A stretch of 64,000 nucleotides of DNA from Pseudoalteromonas ostreae (GTDB lineage: Bacteria > Pseudomonadota > Gammaproteobacteria > Enterobacterales > Alteromonadaceae): the NCBI RefSeq assembly GCF_018069805.1, contig NZ_JAGPYN010000002.1:215726-279725 (forward strand), read 5' to 3'. The notes under the pieces were generated by a model. The model was not told the origin of the DNA and searched no databases. It saw only the letters and a list, made by a program, of their open reading frames with translations. Shown here one piece after another: positions 49,232-61,231 of the stretch. Position 1 is the stretch's first letter, and each line of letters starts with the position of its first letter. The position numbers and the translations under genes were made by a program.

Positions 49232-50761
49232 TTAATGGCCCAAAGCACTTTGTAAATCGACGATGGCTTGTTGGTAATCATCACTTTCTGTGATGGCTCT
49301 GACCACTGCCACACTGCCAACGCCAGTTGCAGCCACCTCACTGGCTCGCACTAAATCAATACCACCAATAGCAACGGTTGGGTAATTTTGCATTAACGGC
49401 ACAAAGTGCTTTAGCTTTTCAAGCCCTTGAATTTGTCCTGTCATATCTTTGGTCGTGGTTGGGTAAATAGCGCCAAACGCCATATAACTCGGGCGGTAAT
49501 TATGAGCACGTAGCATTTCATAAAAACCATGGGTCGAAATCCCCAAACGCATGCCCGACTTTTTAATGGCCACCAGATTAGCCTCAAGTAAATCTTCTTG
49601 ACCTAAATGCACACCATAGGCGCCATGCTTGATCGCCAACTGCCAATGATCGTTGATATACACATTGCCATCGTACTTTTTACCAAGTGTGACCGCCGCA
49701 GCAATAGCGTGTTCAAGCTCTTCTTCGCTGGCGTTTTTCATTCTAAGTTGTACAGTTTTAACGCCTTGCGCTAAGCACTTTTCTAACCAATCGAGACTAT
49801 CAACCACCGCATATAAACCAAGCTGTTTGTTTTCACACTCTGCAAAACCTGCCGCCATAGTAAATTCGTTTACTTGCTCAAAATCCAGTTCGTCACCAAG
49901 CCAACTGCCTGCCTCTATTACTTGTGGGTAATCGACAAGGTTTTCTGGAAAGCTCGTTTGTACCACAGGGCCAATTCCTTCACCATAACGAACCGCAGCT
50001 TTTAAGCCTTGATTGATATACGCTTTTGCTAAGATAAAAGCATCTTTTAATGGATAACCTTTCGCTAAACATGCCGCAATCACCGATGCCATACTACACC
50101 CTGTACCGTGGCTATGTGGCGTTTGAATTTTTTCGTTACCAAGCCAATACTCGTTCCCTTCATTGATGCAGCCATCTATACAATAATCAATGCAATAACC
50201 ACTTGGGTAATCCCAATGACCACCTTTGATCAACACCGCTTTTGCGCCCCAGCTTTGCAGCTTAGCCGCCGCTTCTTTTACAGCACTGGGGCCAATTAAA
50301 TATATCCCAGTGAGCAACTGCGTTTCATGGGTATTGGGGGTGATCACATCCACCAGCGGCAATAAGCATTCTTTAATTGCGCTAACGGTATCTTCTTCTG
50401 TGAGTAAGTCACCACTGCTAGCAATGGCCACCGGATCATATACAACCAAAGGCGCAACCGCCCAAGTGGCTTTATAATGTTTTAGATGCTCACTGATCAA
50501 TTGAATTTGCTGCACATTGGCCAGCATACCAATTTTAATAACACGGGCTTTCATGTCGCTTTCAAGGGCGAGTAATTGCGACTCAATAACATCGGTTGAA
50601 ATCGGGTTAAGTGCTTCAACGCCTAGGCTGTTTTGCGCAGTCAATGCGGTGATCGCTGTACAACCATGGACGCCAAAACTTTGCATCGCTTTAATATCCG
50701 CCTGAATACCTGCGCCACCACCAGAGTCAGAGCCAGCAATTGTCCAAACAACATGATTCAT
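49232..50761 (-). CDS. thiDE: Fused HMP-P kinase (ThiD) and thiamine-phosphate synthase (ThiE)
   Basis: The 509-residue protein is a fusion. Residues about 1-265 are ThiD, with VVWTIAGSDSGGGAGIQADIK and HGTGCSMASVIAACLAKGYPL; about 310-509 are ThiE, with YAVVDSLDWLEKCLAQGV, VYINDHWQLAI, GVHLGQEDL and AIGGIDL. It phosphorylates HMP-P and joins HMP-PP with thiazole phosphate. It follows thiG and precedes thiF by three bases. The C-terminal ThiE half looks complete, with no frameshift. Confidence 0.95.
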   Translation of the reverse strand: MNHVVWTIAGSDSGGGAGIQADIKAMQSFGVHGCTAITALTAQNSLGVEALNPISTDVIESQLLALESDMKARVIKIGMLANVQQIQLISEHLKHYKATWAVAPLVVYDPVAIASSGDLLTEEDTVSAIKECLLPLVDVITPNTHETQLLTGIYLIGPSAVKEAAAKLQSWGAKAVLIKGGHWDYPSGYCIDYCIDGCINEGNEYWLGNEKIQTPHSHGTGCSMASVIAACLAKGYPLKDAFILAKAYINQGLKAAVRYGEGIGPVVQTSFPENLVDYPQVIEAGSWLGDELDFEQVNEFTMAAGFAECENKQLGLYAVVDSLDWLEKCLAQGVKTVQLRMKNASEEELEHAIAAAVTLGKKYDGNVYINDHWQLAIKHGAYGVHLGQEDLLEANLVAIKKSGMRLGISTHGFYEMLRAHNYRPSYMAFGAIYPTTTKDMTGQIQGLEKLKHFVPLMQNYPTVAIGGIDLVRASEVAATGVGSVAVVRAITESDDYQQAIVDLQSALGH

Positions 50762-50794
50762 AGTTACGTATTTCCTAATTTTTTACTTCATTTA

Positions 50795-51592
50795 TTACTG
50801 TTGATGCCAAAATGGCATACCCATAGTGGGCGTAGATGGCGCAGCGACGTCTTTTTCTGGCATCGCCTTCGCTCGGTAAGCAAAACGACCCGCATCAACG
50901 GCTGCTTTAAATGCATGACTCATAGTAACAGGGCAGCCCGCCCCTGCAATAGCCGAATTTAATAACACCGCATCATAACCTAATTCAAGCGCTTGGCAGG
51001 CGTGTGATGGTAAGCCAAGGCCAGCATCAACAATCAATGTGGTATCGGGTAGGCGCTCCCGAATGGTTTTTAAATTATATGGATTTAACAAGCCTTTGCC
51101 CGTGCCAATCGGTGCTCCCCACGGCATCAGTACTTCACACCCTGCATCAGCTAAACGCTGACATAACACTAAGTCGTCAGTACAATAAGGTAATACTTTA
51201 AAGCCTTCGGCGAATAAAATCTGTGTCGCTTCCAGTAATGCAAATGGATCTGGCTGTAGGTTATAGTCATCACCAATCAACTCAAGTTTTATCCAATCGG
51301 TAGCAAACACTTCGCGGCACATTTGTGCCAGTGTAATTGCTTCATTGACACTGTGACAGCCTGCAGTATTGGGTAGAATTTTTAAGCCCGTATCTTTGAT
51401 CAATTGCCAAAAGTCATCTCCTGCGGCGGCACTTTGTTGACGTCGTAATGACACCGTAACAATCTGCGCGCCAGAGGCAACTATCGAATCGGCCATAACT
51501 GCAGGTGATGGATAAAGTGCTGAGCCAATTAATAACCGACTAGTGATCTGCTCACCATAAATACTGAAACTATCTGATATTACGCTACTCAT
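50795..51592 (-). CDS. thiG: Thiazole synthase
   Basis: ThiG forms the thiazole phosphate from DXP, dehydroglycine and ThiS thiocarboxylate. The (beta/alpha)8 protein has [13 protein letters not shown], the lysine in [63 protein letters not shown] split across the C-terminal half. I place the start at 51592 (265 residues), one base after the thiS stop; the longer open frame overlaps thiS. Confidence 0.96.
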   Translation of the reverse strand: MSSVISDSFSIYGEQITSRLLIGSALYPSPAVMADSIVASGAQIVTVSLRRQQSAAAGDDFWQLIKDTGLKILPNTAGCHSVNEAITLAQMCREVFATDWIKLELIGDDYNLQPDPFALLEATQILFAEGFKVLPYCTDDLVLCQRLADAGCEVLMPWGAPIGTGKGLLNPYNLKTIRERLPDTTLIVDAGLGLPSHACQALELGYDAVLLNSAIAGAGCPVTMSHAFKAAVDAGRFAYRAKAMPEKDVAAPSTPTMGMPFWHQQ

Positions 51593-51593
51593 A

Positions 51594-51803
51594 TTAGCCA
51601 CCTTGGATCGGTGACAGTAATTCAATGCTATCGCCTTCGTTAAGTAAGGTAGTATCACATTGACTACGCGGTATAAATTGACCATTAAGCGCCACTGCAA
51701 AAGGCTCTTTTGCTGCAAACTGCGTCAAACCTTGGGCTACATTGGCGTTATCTGCTAACTCAAAATGTTGACCATTAATTGTTATTTTCATACTTACTTT
51801 CAT
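51594..51803 (-). CDS. thiS: Sulfur carrier protein ThiS
   Basis: The ubiquitin-like carrier ends in the essential GG (SPIQGG), which ThiF adenylates and which carries the thiocarboxylate to ThiG. I use the ATG at 51803 (69 residues) because AAGG is six bases upstream, although the family start corresponds to Met5 (51791, 65 residues). It lies between thiO and thiG. Confidence 0.94.
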   Translation of the reverse strand: MKVSMKITINGQHFELADNANVAQGLTQFAAKEPFAVALNGQFIPRSQCDTTLLNEGDSIELLSPIQGG

Positions 51804-51811
51804 AATAAGCC

Positions 51812-52813
51812 TTATTTTATCCGTGCAATGGCATCGGCCACTAAACTCGGTGCGAGTAAATAACCATGACGATATAAGCCATTAATGCTGATCACATTTT
51901 GCTGCTGGGAAACCTGCGGGCGGTTATCACTAAATGCAGGACGCAGGCCGGTTTGAATATTCAACACTCGCGCCTCAGCAAAACCACTGTGTACTGTGTA
52001 CGCTGCTGATAACAGCTCAAGAGTCGAACGCACAGTGGCAGCCCCCTTATCTTGTGATTCAATTTCTGTCGCGCCAATTACGTATTGATGATTTGGCTTC
52101 GGAGCAATATAAATAGGATAACGCGGGTGCATTAACCGCACTGGCCGCGTTAAATCAACCTCAGGGGCGTACAAACGCACTACTTCGCCACGTACTCCGC
52201 GTAGCTTACATGCTACGCTTTTAGCGCCAAGGCCACGGCAATCAATAATATAATCAAACGATTGCTGTAGATTTAGCGATGCTACATCAACCTGTTGTGC
52301 AAACTTAAAGCTCACATTACGCTGCTTTAGAGTGTTAAAACTGGCTTGATAAAAAGCCTGATTATCAATTTGCCCTTCGCAAGGTAAATACACACCTTGG
52401 TTAAAACGCCCTGTAAGCTCTGGCTCTAATTCGCTGATTTGCAAACCTGTTAACTGATGCCCTTGATGCTCAGCCAAAGGCTTTAAACGCTGTATAAAAC
52501 TTTGTAAGTCACCTTTATCTTGCTGGTGTGCAACCACAAGTGTACCTTGTTGTTGGAAAAACACCGCTTCATCAAGTTGCGCTAAAATTCTCGGCCAACG
52601 CTTTATTGAATCCAGACCCATCAAGGCCAAGTCTTGCTCGCAGAATACAGATTCAGCCAGTGGCGCAAGCATCGCCGCTGCCACTCTTCCTGCACTATCA
52701 AGCGCTTGTTCGTCACCCGCTTCATAAACAGTGACATTATGCTTTAAGCTCAGTTCAAGCGCCGTTAAACGGCCCGTTAAACCAAACCCCACCACCGCAA
52801 TATTGTAAGACAT
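51812..52813 (-). CDS. thiO: Glycine oxidase ThiO
   Basis: ThiO oxidises glycine to the imine used by ThiG, the aerobic alternative to ThiH. The 333-residue D-amino-acid-oxidase-family flavoprotein has the FAD motif IAVVGFGLTGRLTA, SAGRVAAAMLAPLAES, GLRPAFSDNRPQ and a C-terminal NGLYRHGYLLAPSLVADAIA. Its presence in place of thiH suits an aerobic marine bacterium. Confidence 0.94.
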   Translation of the reverse strand: MSYNIAVVGFGLTGRLTALELSLKHNVTVYEAGDEQALDSAGRVAAAMLAPLAESVFCEQDLALMGLDSIKRWPRILAQLDEAVFFQQQGTLVVAHQQDKGDLQSFIQRLKPLAEHQGHQLTGLQISELEPELTGRFNQGVYLPCEGQIDNQAFYQASFNTLKQRNVSFKFAQQVDVASLNLQQSFDYIIDCRGLGAKSVACKLRGVRGEVVRLYAPEVDLTRPVRLMHPRYPIYIAPKPNHQYVIGATEIESQDKGAATVRSTLELLSAAYTVHSGFAEARVLNIQTGLRPAFSDNRPQVSQQQNVISINGLYRHGYLLAPSLVADAIARIK

Positions 52814-52850
52814 GAGAATCCTTAATTCAGTTTTCTAGCTACAAGAGTAA

Positions 52851-52893
52851 AGTTAGCGAGCTTTTCACTCGCCAACTCTCTAACTCGCTAACT
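52851..52893 (-). terminator. Hairpin between thiC and thiO
   Basis: AGTTAGCGAG (52851-52860) and CTCGCTAACT (52884-52893) form a perfect 10-bp stem around a 23-base loop. On the transcript it follows the thiC stop and precedes thiO. The T run after it is poor, so partial attenuation or an mRNA-stabilising stem is as likely as termination. Confidence 0.5.
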
Positions 52894-52898
52894 AGTTT

Positions 52899-55194
<2,296 letters not shown>

Positions 55195-55289
55195 CTTGTT
55201 CCCTACGCAGGTGTTAGCCTGATCAGGTTCACGGATCCCGCTTTCGCGATCTCAGCCTTTAAGTTAAAAACTCAAGGCACTCCGACAAG
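55195..55289 (-). promoter_or_regulatory. TPP riboswitch (THI element)
   Basis: On the minus strand the conserved core is visible in order: CTTGTCGGAGTGCC, GGCTGAGATCGC, GGATCCGTGAACCTGATCAGG and ACACCTGCGTAGGGAACAAG. These make the P2-P5 arms of the thiamine pyrophosphate aptamer, with the terminal P1 pairing CTTGT/ACAAG. It should repress the thiC operon when TPP is abundant. Confidence 0.97.
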
Positions 55290-55349
55290 TAAAATTTTAT
55301 ATATTGTTCGCTGACGAGTGTACGTTAGATATTGCTAGCCTGCAAGAGA

Positions 55350-55751
55350 TCAACTTGCGGGAATAAACGCAAATGTTTGCTCGCCATTTAAAACCAATTG
55401 TTGACCTTGAATTTGCAGGGGCACGCCTTGCTTTAACGCATTTAAAAACTGCTGTTCAAACTCGTCCAATTTATCTCCGCATGATTTACGGGTCATGCCT
55501 AATTTATTCACCGTTAAATGATTATCATCAAGTTGACCTTCACCAAAAAATTTATTACAACCAGCAAAACCATTGACTTGCAGAGCTTCAATAAAACTTA
55601 ATGATGCTGAATATGATGCAGGGATCGCTAAACCATCAACCCGTGATAGTTGCCACTTAGTGTATTTTAATTGCTCACTGGTGACTGTCCCTGTCGATGA
55701 GCAGCCAATACATAAACCGATTATAAGCATCGGTATTGCTGCTAATTTCAT
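55350..55751 (-). CDS. META-domain lipoprotein
   Basis: The 133-residue protein has a lipobox (LCIGCSS) and a META/HslJ-like domain: YTKWQLSRVDG, NGFAGCNKFFG, MTRKSCGDKLDEFEQQFLNALKQG. HslJ-type proteins are linked to heat and novobiocin tolerance, but no defined reaction is known. It lies just upstream of the riboswitch, in the same direction. Confidence 0.85.
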   Translation of the reverse strand: MKLAAIPMLIIGLCIGCSSTGTVTSEQLKYTKWQLSRVDGLAIPASYSASLSFIEALQVNGFAGCNKFFGEGQLDDNHLTVNKLGMTRKSCGDKLDEFEQQFLNALKQGVPLQIQGQQLVLNGEQTFAFIPAS

Positions 55752-55884
55752 GTAATTACTAACCTAAGACTCAATTGCAACATGATAACAATAAATAACC
55801 ATTTATACCGTTAATAATGCATGTTTTTAATGTAAAAAAATGTTCTAAGATAGTAAAAAAGGTGGCGCCGGAAAACTACCTGAC

Positions 55885-56280
55885 TTAATCAGACTTAAAT
55901 AGTAGATCAACTTGCTCGGGAAAAAATGGCCGACCTCGCTCATTAACTGCGGTGCCAATCACCAGTGCCTTTAACATCACTTTTTCATCATGCTTTCGTA
56001 CCACGGTTTGTCGAAAGCCAAACTTTAAGCGACTTATGCGCTCAGGCTCTACAGCGACATAAAACTCATCGCCCGGGACCAGTGACTGCTTGTAATCCAT
56101 TTCGCTACGCATTACGACTAAATTAATTTTATCGCGGGCAAGCTGAGCAAAATCAACCCCGTTGGCATGCAAAAATTCATGGCGTGCGTGCTCTAGGTAG
56201 TTAAAGTACACGCTATTATTTACAATACCTTGCAGGTCACATTCATAATCGCGTACTTTAAAGTCAACTTTAAAGGTCAT
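55885..56280 (-). CDS. Hotdog-fold acyl-CoA thioesterase (4HBT)
   Basis: The 131-residue protein matches the 4-hydroxybenzoyl-CoA thioesterase family, with YECDLQGIVNNSVYFNYLEHARHEFL and KQSLVPGDEFYVAV. In many relatives the position of Gln in DLQGIVNN is Asp. The acyl substrate is unknown. A good AAGGAATGCAAAT ribosome site precedes the ATG. Confidence 0.88.
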   Translation of the reverse strand: MTFKVDFKVRDYECDLQGIVNNSVYFNYLEHARHEFLHANGVDFAQLARDKINLVVMRSEMDYKQSLVPGDEFYVAVEPERISRLKFGFRQTVVRKHDEKVMLKALVIGTAVNERGRPFFPEQVDLLFKSD

Positions 56281-56400
56281 ATTTGCATTCCTTATTATGT
56301 ATACTGTGCGCGTTTATAGCACATAAATATAACTGGTATCACGACTTTAATGAGAATAGTTGCTATCATGTAAGTCCTTAAAATGGAGTTAAGTAATAGA

Positions 56401-58509
56401 ATGAAACTACGCCTGTCTTTAATTACTGCCGCGCTTTTACCTTTGATAAGCGCCCCAGCTTTTGCTGAAGATACTGATCTTGAAAAAATACTCGTCACCG
56501 GAGACTTTCAAAAAGAAAGCATTCAAACCCTTAGTGCCAGTGCCAGTTTATTTAGCGAACGCGAAATTAATGACCGGGGCGCTAGTTTTCTAGACGAAAT
56601 GCTTGCCAGTGCTGCCAACGTAAATTTTACCGCTGGTGCATCTCGTGGCCGTTACATCCAAATTCGTGGGGTTGGTTTACGCTCACAATTTGTTGACCCT
56701 ATTAACCCTTCTGTTGGCTTAGTGATTGATGGCATTAATTATTCAGGCTTAGGCGGTAGTTCATTACTGTTTGATGTAAACCAAGTTGAGATTTATCGCG
56801 GTCCGCAAGGTACTCGCTTTGGTGCTGATGGTATGGCTGGTATGATCCAAATGGAATCAGCCGATCCAACTTTTGATCCAAGCCTCAAAGTGCAGCTAGG
56901 CGCAGGTAACTACAACAGTTATGAAGCGGGTGTTGCCGCAGGTATTGGTATTACAGACAGCACCGCAGTGCGCGCTAGTATTTATCAACGTGAGTCTGAT
57001 GGTTATGTTGATAACCTATATTTAAACGAGTCAACACAACAACAAGATGAACTGGTTAGCCGTTTTAAACTACACAGCCAACTTACCGATCACTTGCGCA
57101 CTGAATTAAGCGTTCATTATATTGATATCAATAACGGCTATGATGCATTTACGCTTGATAATAGCCGTAATAGTGTAGCCGATAGCCCAGGCCAAGATAA
57201 CCAAGAAAGTATCGCGGTAGGTCTTGCCAACATCTACACTGGCTTTGATTGGTTTGATGTCAGTTTAAACTTATCAGGTATTGATAGTGATTTAGTTTAT
57301 AGATTTGATGAAGACTGGGTATGTAACGATATTAATAAGCCGCAGTTATGTGGTGCAGGACTACACCCAAAGAGTTATAGCTACGAAGACGCTTATTATC
57401 GTGATCGCAAAGATAAAACTGCTGAATTACAATTCAATGGCAAGTCTCGCGATTGGGTGGCTGGAATTTATTACCAAGGAAAAGACGTAGATCTTGACCG
57501 CCAGCATCGAAAGTTTTCTGACCATGAAGCTTTTAACTCAACTTTTGAAGTGAGCAATGTCGCTATGTACGGTCAACTAGCAACCCCAATCAACTCGAAA
57601 ACCACCTTAATCACTGGCTTGCGTGTTGAGCAATACCAAGGGGATTACACTGATAGCAATGGATTTATTGTTGACACTGATGATGTGATGGTCGGTGGTA
57701 AACTTGCCCTTGAGTATCAAGTCATTGACCGTACCATGATTTATACCAGCCTGACTCGTGGTTACAAAGCCGGTGGAATTAACTCAGAAGCGCTCGCAAA
57801 AGCACAAGAATTCGAGCTTGGCGCCGACTTTTTTAAACAACACACAACCTTTGAACCTGAGTATTTATGGAATGGTGAATTTGGCGTTAAAGGTAGCTCG
57901 TTAGATGAAAAATTCATCCTACGCTTAGCTGCTTTTTATATGTACCGTGAAGATATGCAATTAAAGTCATGGTTAGTAGAGGATCAAAACTTCACTAGTT
58001 ACTTTGATAATGCTGGCTCAGGTGAAAACTACGGCCTTGAAATTGAGGGCAGTTATCAGTTAACTGATAACTTGTTTTTCACCGGTAGTGTTGGCTACTT
58101 AGATACTAAGATAAACGATTATGTTGCCAGAACAAGCCTCCACTCCCCCCCATTAGATCAAGATGGTCGCGAGCAATCACAAGCGCCTAAATACCAGTAT
58201 GCATTCACGGCTCGCTATAACTTTACTGATGAGTTATTTGCTACAATCGGTATTGAAGGTAAAGATAATTATTACTTCTCAGATAGCCACAACTCGCAGG
58301 CACCGAACGTTAATTTAGTTAATTTAGCTGCTGGTTACGAGGCTGAGCAATGGTCAATTCGCGCTTGGGCACGTAACGTGTTTGATGAAGAAGTACCTAC
58401 ACGTGGTTTTGAATTTGGTAACGATCCACGCGAAGGGTATGCAACTCACACATACACTCAGCTTGGTGAACCAATGGTTGCCGGCGTCACATTTATCTAC
58501 GAGTTATAA
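56401..58509 (+). CDS. TonB-dependent outer-membrane receptor
   Basis: The 702-residue protein has a signal peptide (ending about APAFAEDTD), a TonB box region (LEKILVTG), a plug domain (about 40-150) with RGRYIQIRGVGLRSQF and EIYRGPQGTRFGADGMAG, and a beta barrel ending in GEPMVAGVTFIYEL, with the terminal aromatic-type residue at the C-terminus. The barrel contains TRGYKAGGIN typical of the family. The ligand is not known. No Fur box or TPP riboswitch is seen upstream. I use the ATG at 56401 behind GGAG; a six-codon upstream start is less likely. Confidence 0.9.
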   Translation: MKLRLSLITAALLPLISAPAFAEDTDLEKILVTGDFQKESIQTLSASASLFSEREINDRGASFLDEMLASAANVNFTAGASRGRYIQIRGVGLRSQFVDPINPSVGLVIDGINYSGLGGSSLLFDVNQVEIYRGPQGTRFGADGMAGMIQMESADPTFDPSLKVQLGAGNYNSYEAGVAAGIGITDSTAVRASIYQRESDGYVDNLYLNESTQQQDELVSRFKLHSQLTDHLRTELSVHYIDINNGYDAFTLDNSRNSVADSPGQDNQESIAVGLANIYTGFDWFDVSLNLSGIDSDLVYRFDEDWVCNDINKPQLCGAGLHPKSYSYEDAYYRDRKDKTAELQFNGKSRDWVAGIYYQGKDVDLDRQHRKFSDHEAFNSTFEVSNVAMYGQLATPINSKTTLITGLRVEQYQGDYTDSNGFIVDTDDVMVGGKLALEYQVIDRTMIYTSLTRGYKAGGINSEALAKAQEFELGADFFKQHTTFEPEYLWNGEFGVKGSSLDEKFILRLAAFYMYREDMQLKSWLVEDQNFTSYFDNAGSGENYGLEIEGSYQLTDNLFFTGSVGYLDTKINDYVARTSLHSPPLDQDGREQSQAPKYQYAFTARYNFTDELFATIGIEGKDNYYFSDSHNSQAPNVNLVNLAAGYEAEQWSIRAWARNVFDEEVPTRGFEFGNDPREGYATHTYTQLGEPMVAGVTFIYEL

Positions 58510-58519
58510 TATATAGATT

Positions 58520-58563
58520 CTAGGTAACTAGGTTCTAGGGTCTCCTAGCTCCTAGTTGCCTAG
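58520..58563. repeat. CTAG-rich inverted repeat between the receptor and epmA
   Basis: CTAGGTAACTAGG at the left pairs with CCTAGTTGCCTAG at the right with one mismatch, and an inner CTAGG/CCTAG pair encloses a 4-base loop. Six CTAG tetranucleotides fall in 44 bases. It lies between the convergent receptor and epmA genes and has no T tract, so a terminator role is unproved. Confidence 0.95.
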
Positions 58564-58571
58564 CACCTCAA

Positions 58572-59546
58572 TTAAGCCCTACCTACATCAAACGCGATGA
58601 CTTCTTTTATCGTGTTTTTTTGCGTTGCTAACATCACTAACCTATCAACCCCTAATGCTACTCCTGCGCATTGTGGTAAACCATGCTCAAGAGCGGCGAT
58701 TAAACGGGTGTCCATAGGCACTTGTGTTAAGTTATTCGCTTTGCGGTATGCATTATCTTCAGTAAAACGTTTAGCTTGCTCCTGTGCATTGGTGAGCTCA
58801 TTAAAACCATTCGCCAGCTCCATGTTCTGATAATAAAGCTCAAACCGCCCAGCGACTCTAATATCATGCTCACAAATACTCGCCAGTGCGGCTTGCGATG
58901 CAGGAAAATGATAAATAAAACAAGGTTTTTGTTGGCCAATTGTTGGCTCAACTTTCATACAAAATAATAATTGTAGTAACGTATCACGGTGAGTTTCATG
59001 CTTAGCGATATCAGCAAACCCCTGTTCACAGGCAAGTTTTTGTAACTGTTCAATAGTGGCACTGAGCGGATCAAGTCCTAACGCTTGGGTAAAAGCATCT
59101 TGGTAGGTTAAACGCTCTGCAGATGGAACATTTAAGATAAGCTGCATTAATTCATCAATTTCATCCATCAGCGCAAACTCATCAAACCCAGGGCGATACC
59201 ATTCCAACATGGTAAACTCAGGATTATGATGACTGCCCGCCTCTTCGTTACGAAACGCCTTACAAATTTGGTAAATAGCACCACTGCCTGCTGCCAATAA
59301 TCGCTTCATGGAAAATTCTGGTGATGTTTGTAAGTACAGCGGTAAGCCTTTAGCGAAACCGGGGCCAATAAACTGCGTTTTAAAACTCGCTAAATGAACA
59401 TCAGTAACACTCGCTGCACTTAAACTAGGCGTATCAACTTCCATAACGTGGCGTTGGTAGAAGAATTCCCGAATAGTGCGTAAAATTGCGGCTCGTTGTG
59501 CCAAAGTATTTACTTGTGCGCTTGGTTGCCAAAGATCTGCTGACAT
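58572..59546 (-). CDS. epmA: EF-P--(R)-beta-lysine ligase EpmA
   Basis: EpmA attaches (R)-beta-lysine to Lys34 of EF-P. The 324-residue protein is a class II lysyl-tRNA-synthetase-like catalytic core lacking the anticodon domain: [39 protein letters not shown] (motif 2 area) and a C-terminal [13 protein letters not shown] (motif 3). The GGAG ribosome site is five bases from the start. It follows efp, with a terminator between them. Confidence 0.96.
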   Translation of the reverse strand: MSADLWQPSAQVNTLAQRAAILRTIREFFYQRHVMEVDTPSLSAASVTDVHLASFKTQFIGPGFAKGLPLYLQTSPEFSMKRLLAAGSGAIYQICKAFRNEEAGSHHNPEFTMLEWYRPGFDEFALMDEIDELMQLILNVPSAERLTYQDAFTQALGLDPLSATIEQLQKLACEQGFADIAKHETHRDTLLQLLFCMKVEPTIGQQKPCFIYHFPASQAALASICEHDIRVAGRFELYYQNMELANGFNELTNAQEQAKRFTEDNAYRKANNLTQVPMDTRLIAALEHGLPQCAGVALGVDRLVMLATQKNTIKEVIAFDVGRA

Positions 59547-59560
59547 ATTTTCTCCAAAAA

Positions 59561-59584
59561 AAATCCCAGCTTAAGCTGGGATTT
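59561..59584 (-). terminator. Terminator after efp
   Basis: AAATCCCAGC/GCTGGGATTT is a near-perfect palindrome centred on TTAA, with flanking A and T runs, 18 bases past the efp stop. It should reduce efp read-through into epmA. Confidence 0.85.
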
Positions 59585-59601
59585 ATTAAGCTATATTAAA
59601 G

Positions 59602-60168
59602 TTACTTAACACGGCTTACATATTCACCGTTACGGGTGTCGACTTTAATTACTTCACCGATTTGTACGAATAATGGTACACGCACAACAGCACCAGTACT
59701 TAGCGTTGCTGGCTTACCACCAGTACCTGCTGTGTCGCCTTTAAGACCAGGATCTGTTTCAGTGATCTCAAGCTCTACAAAGTTAGGTGGTGCAACAGCT
59801 ATTGGATTGCCGTTCCACAAAGTAATAGTACATACGTCATTTTCAACTAACCATTTACCAGCATCGCCAAGCGCTTTTTCATCAGCTGCGATTTGTTCAA
59901 ATGTTTCGTTATTCATGAAATGCCAAAACTCACCATCAGTATAAAGATACGCAAGATCGGTATCCATTACATCAGCACCCTCTACTGACTCACCTGATTT
60001 AAAAGTTTTTTCAAGTACTTTGCCAGAGATAAGTTTACGAATACGAACACGGTTAAACGCTTGGCCTTTACCCGGTTTTACCATTTCATTTTCTAAAATA
60101 CTACAAGGCTCGCCGTCCATCATAATTTTTAGGCCGCCCTTGAACTCGTTGGTGCTATAATTCGCCAT
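59602..60168 (-). CDS. efp: Elongation factor P
   Basis: EF-P relieves ribosome stalling at polyproline. The 188-residue protein is very close to E. coli EF-P, with the modified lysine in [12 protein letters not shown] (Lys34), [15 protein letters not shown] and a C-terminal [15 protein letters not shown] strong AGAGGAAACG ribosome site precedes it. It is divergent from epmB and upstream of epmA, so all modification genes are together. Confidence 0.98.
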   Translation of the reverse strand: MANYSTNEFKGGLKIMMDGEPCSILENEMVKPGKGQAFNRVRIRKLISGKVLEKTFKSGESVEGADVMDTDLAYLYTDGEFWHFMNNETFEQIAADEKALGDAGKWLVENDVCTITLWNGNPIAVAPPNFVELEITETDPGLKGDTAGTGGKPATLSTGAVVRVPLFVQIGEVIKVDTRNGEYVSRVK

Positions 60169-60208
60169 CGTTTCCTCTATCTAATAATTTCGAGTAATCT
60201 ACCTACCA

Positions 60209-61222
60209 ATGATACAAAGAAATGAAGCAAATTTGCATATAAACTGGCAAAAAGAATTAGCTAATGTTGTTACTTGCCCACGCACCTTGCTAGAAATGCT
60301 AGGTTTATCAAGCATGGCCGACGAAAAAGACCTCAAAGCACGAGCTCTTTTCCCGGTACGTGTGCCTGTGCCTTTTATCAAAAAAATGCGTTATGGCGAT
60401 ATAAATGACCCATTACTGCTGCAAGTCATGCCGCGCCACCAAGAGTTTATCGCTAAAACAGGTTTTGATAAAGATCCATTAAAAGAGCAAAACAACGCTC
60501 AACCAGGATTATTACACAAATATAAATCCCGAGTTTTAGTGATGTTTAAAACTGGTTGCGCCGTTAATTGTCGGTATTGCTTTCGTCGCCATTTTCCATA
60601 CCAAGAAAATCAGCTAAATAAACGCAGCTTAATTGCAGCGCTAGATTACATAAAATCGGATGCTAATATTAACGAGGTAATTTTAAGTGGTGGTGATCCG
60701 TTAATGGCCAAAGACGATGCTATTAGTTGGTTTATGGATGAGCTTGAACAATTACCACAAATTAAACGAATGCGAATTCATAGCCGCCTACCGGTGGTGA
60801 TCCCATCTCGCGTTACTGACCAACTGTGCGAACGTTTTGCAAAATCTCCACTTAAAATTGTGTTTATTAATCACATTAACCATGGCAACGAGATTGATGA
60901 TGATTTTAAAGTGGCAATGCAAAAACTCAAAAAGGTAGGTGTCACGTTGCTCAATCAAGCAGTGCTATTAAAGGATGTAAATGATACCAGTGAAGCGCAA
61001 GTCGCATTAAGCGAAGCGTTATTTGATGCCGACGTACTACCTTATTATTTATATTTACTTGATAAAGTTGAAGGAGCGAGTCATTTTGATATCGACGAAT
61101 CACAGGCACGAAAAATCATGGCCGAAATGCTTATCGCATTGCCAGGATTTTTAGTACCAAAGCTGATGCGCGAAATCGGCGGTCAAAAAAGTAAAACGCC
61201 GATTGACCTCAAGCTTTTATAA
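60209..61222 (+). CDS. epmB: EF-P-specific L-lysine 2,3-aminomutase EpmB
   Basis: EpmB is a radical-SAM, PLP-dependent enzyme that makes (R)-beta-lysine for EpmA. The 337-residue protein has CAVNCRYCFRRHFPY (iron-sulfur CxxxCxxC), SGGDPLMAKDD, RIHSRLPVVIPSRV and VNHINHGNEID, near the E. coli length of 342. It diverges from efp. Confidence 0.97.
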   Translation: MIQRNEANLHINWQKELANVVTCPRTLLEMLGLSSMADEKDLKARALFPVRVPVPFIKKMRYGDINDPLLLQVMPRHQEFIAKTGFDKDPLKEQNNAQPGLLHKYKSRVLVMFKTGCAVNCRYCFRRHFPYQENQLNKRSLIAALDYIKSDANINEVILSGGDPLMAKDDAISWFMDELEQLPQIKRMRIHSRLPVVIPSRVTDQLCERFAKSPLKIVFINHINHGNEIDDDFKVAMQKLKKVGVTLLNQAVLLKDVNDTSEAQVALSEALFDADVLPYYLYLLDKVEGASHFDIDESQARKIMAEMLIALPGFLVPKLMREIGGQKSKTPIDLKLL

Positions 61223-61231
61223 ATATAAGGC

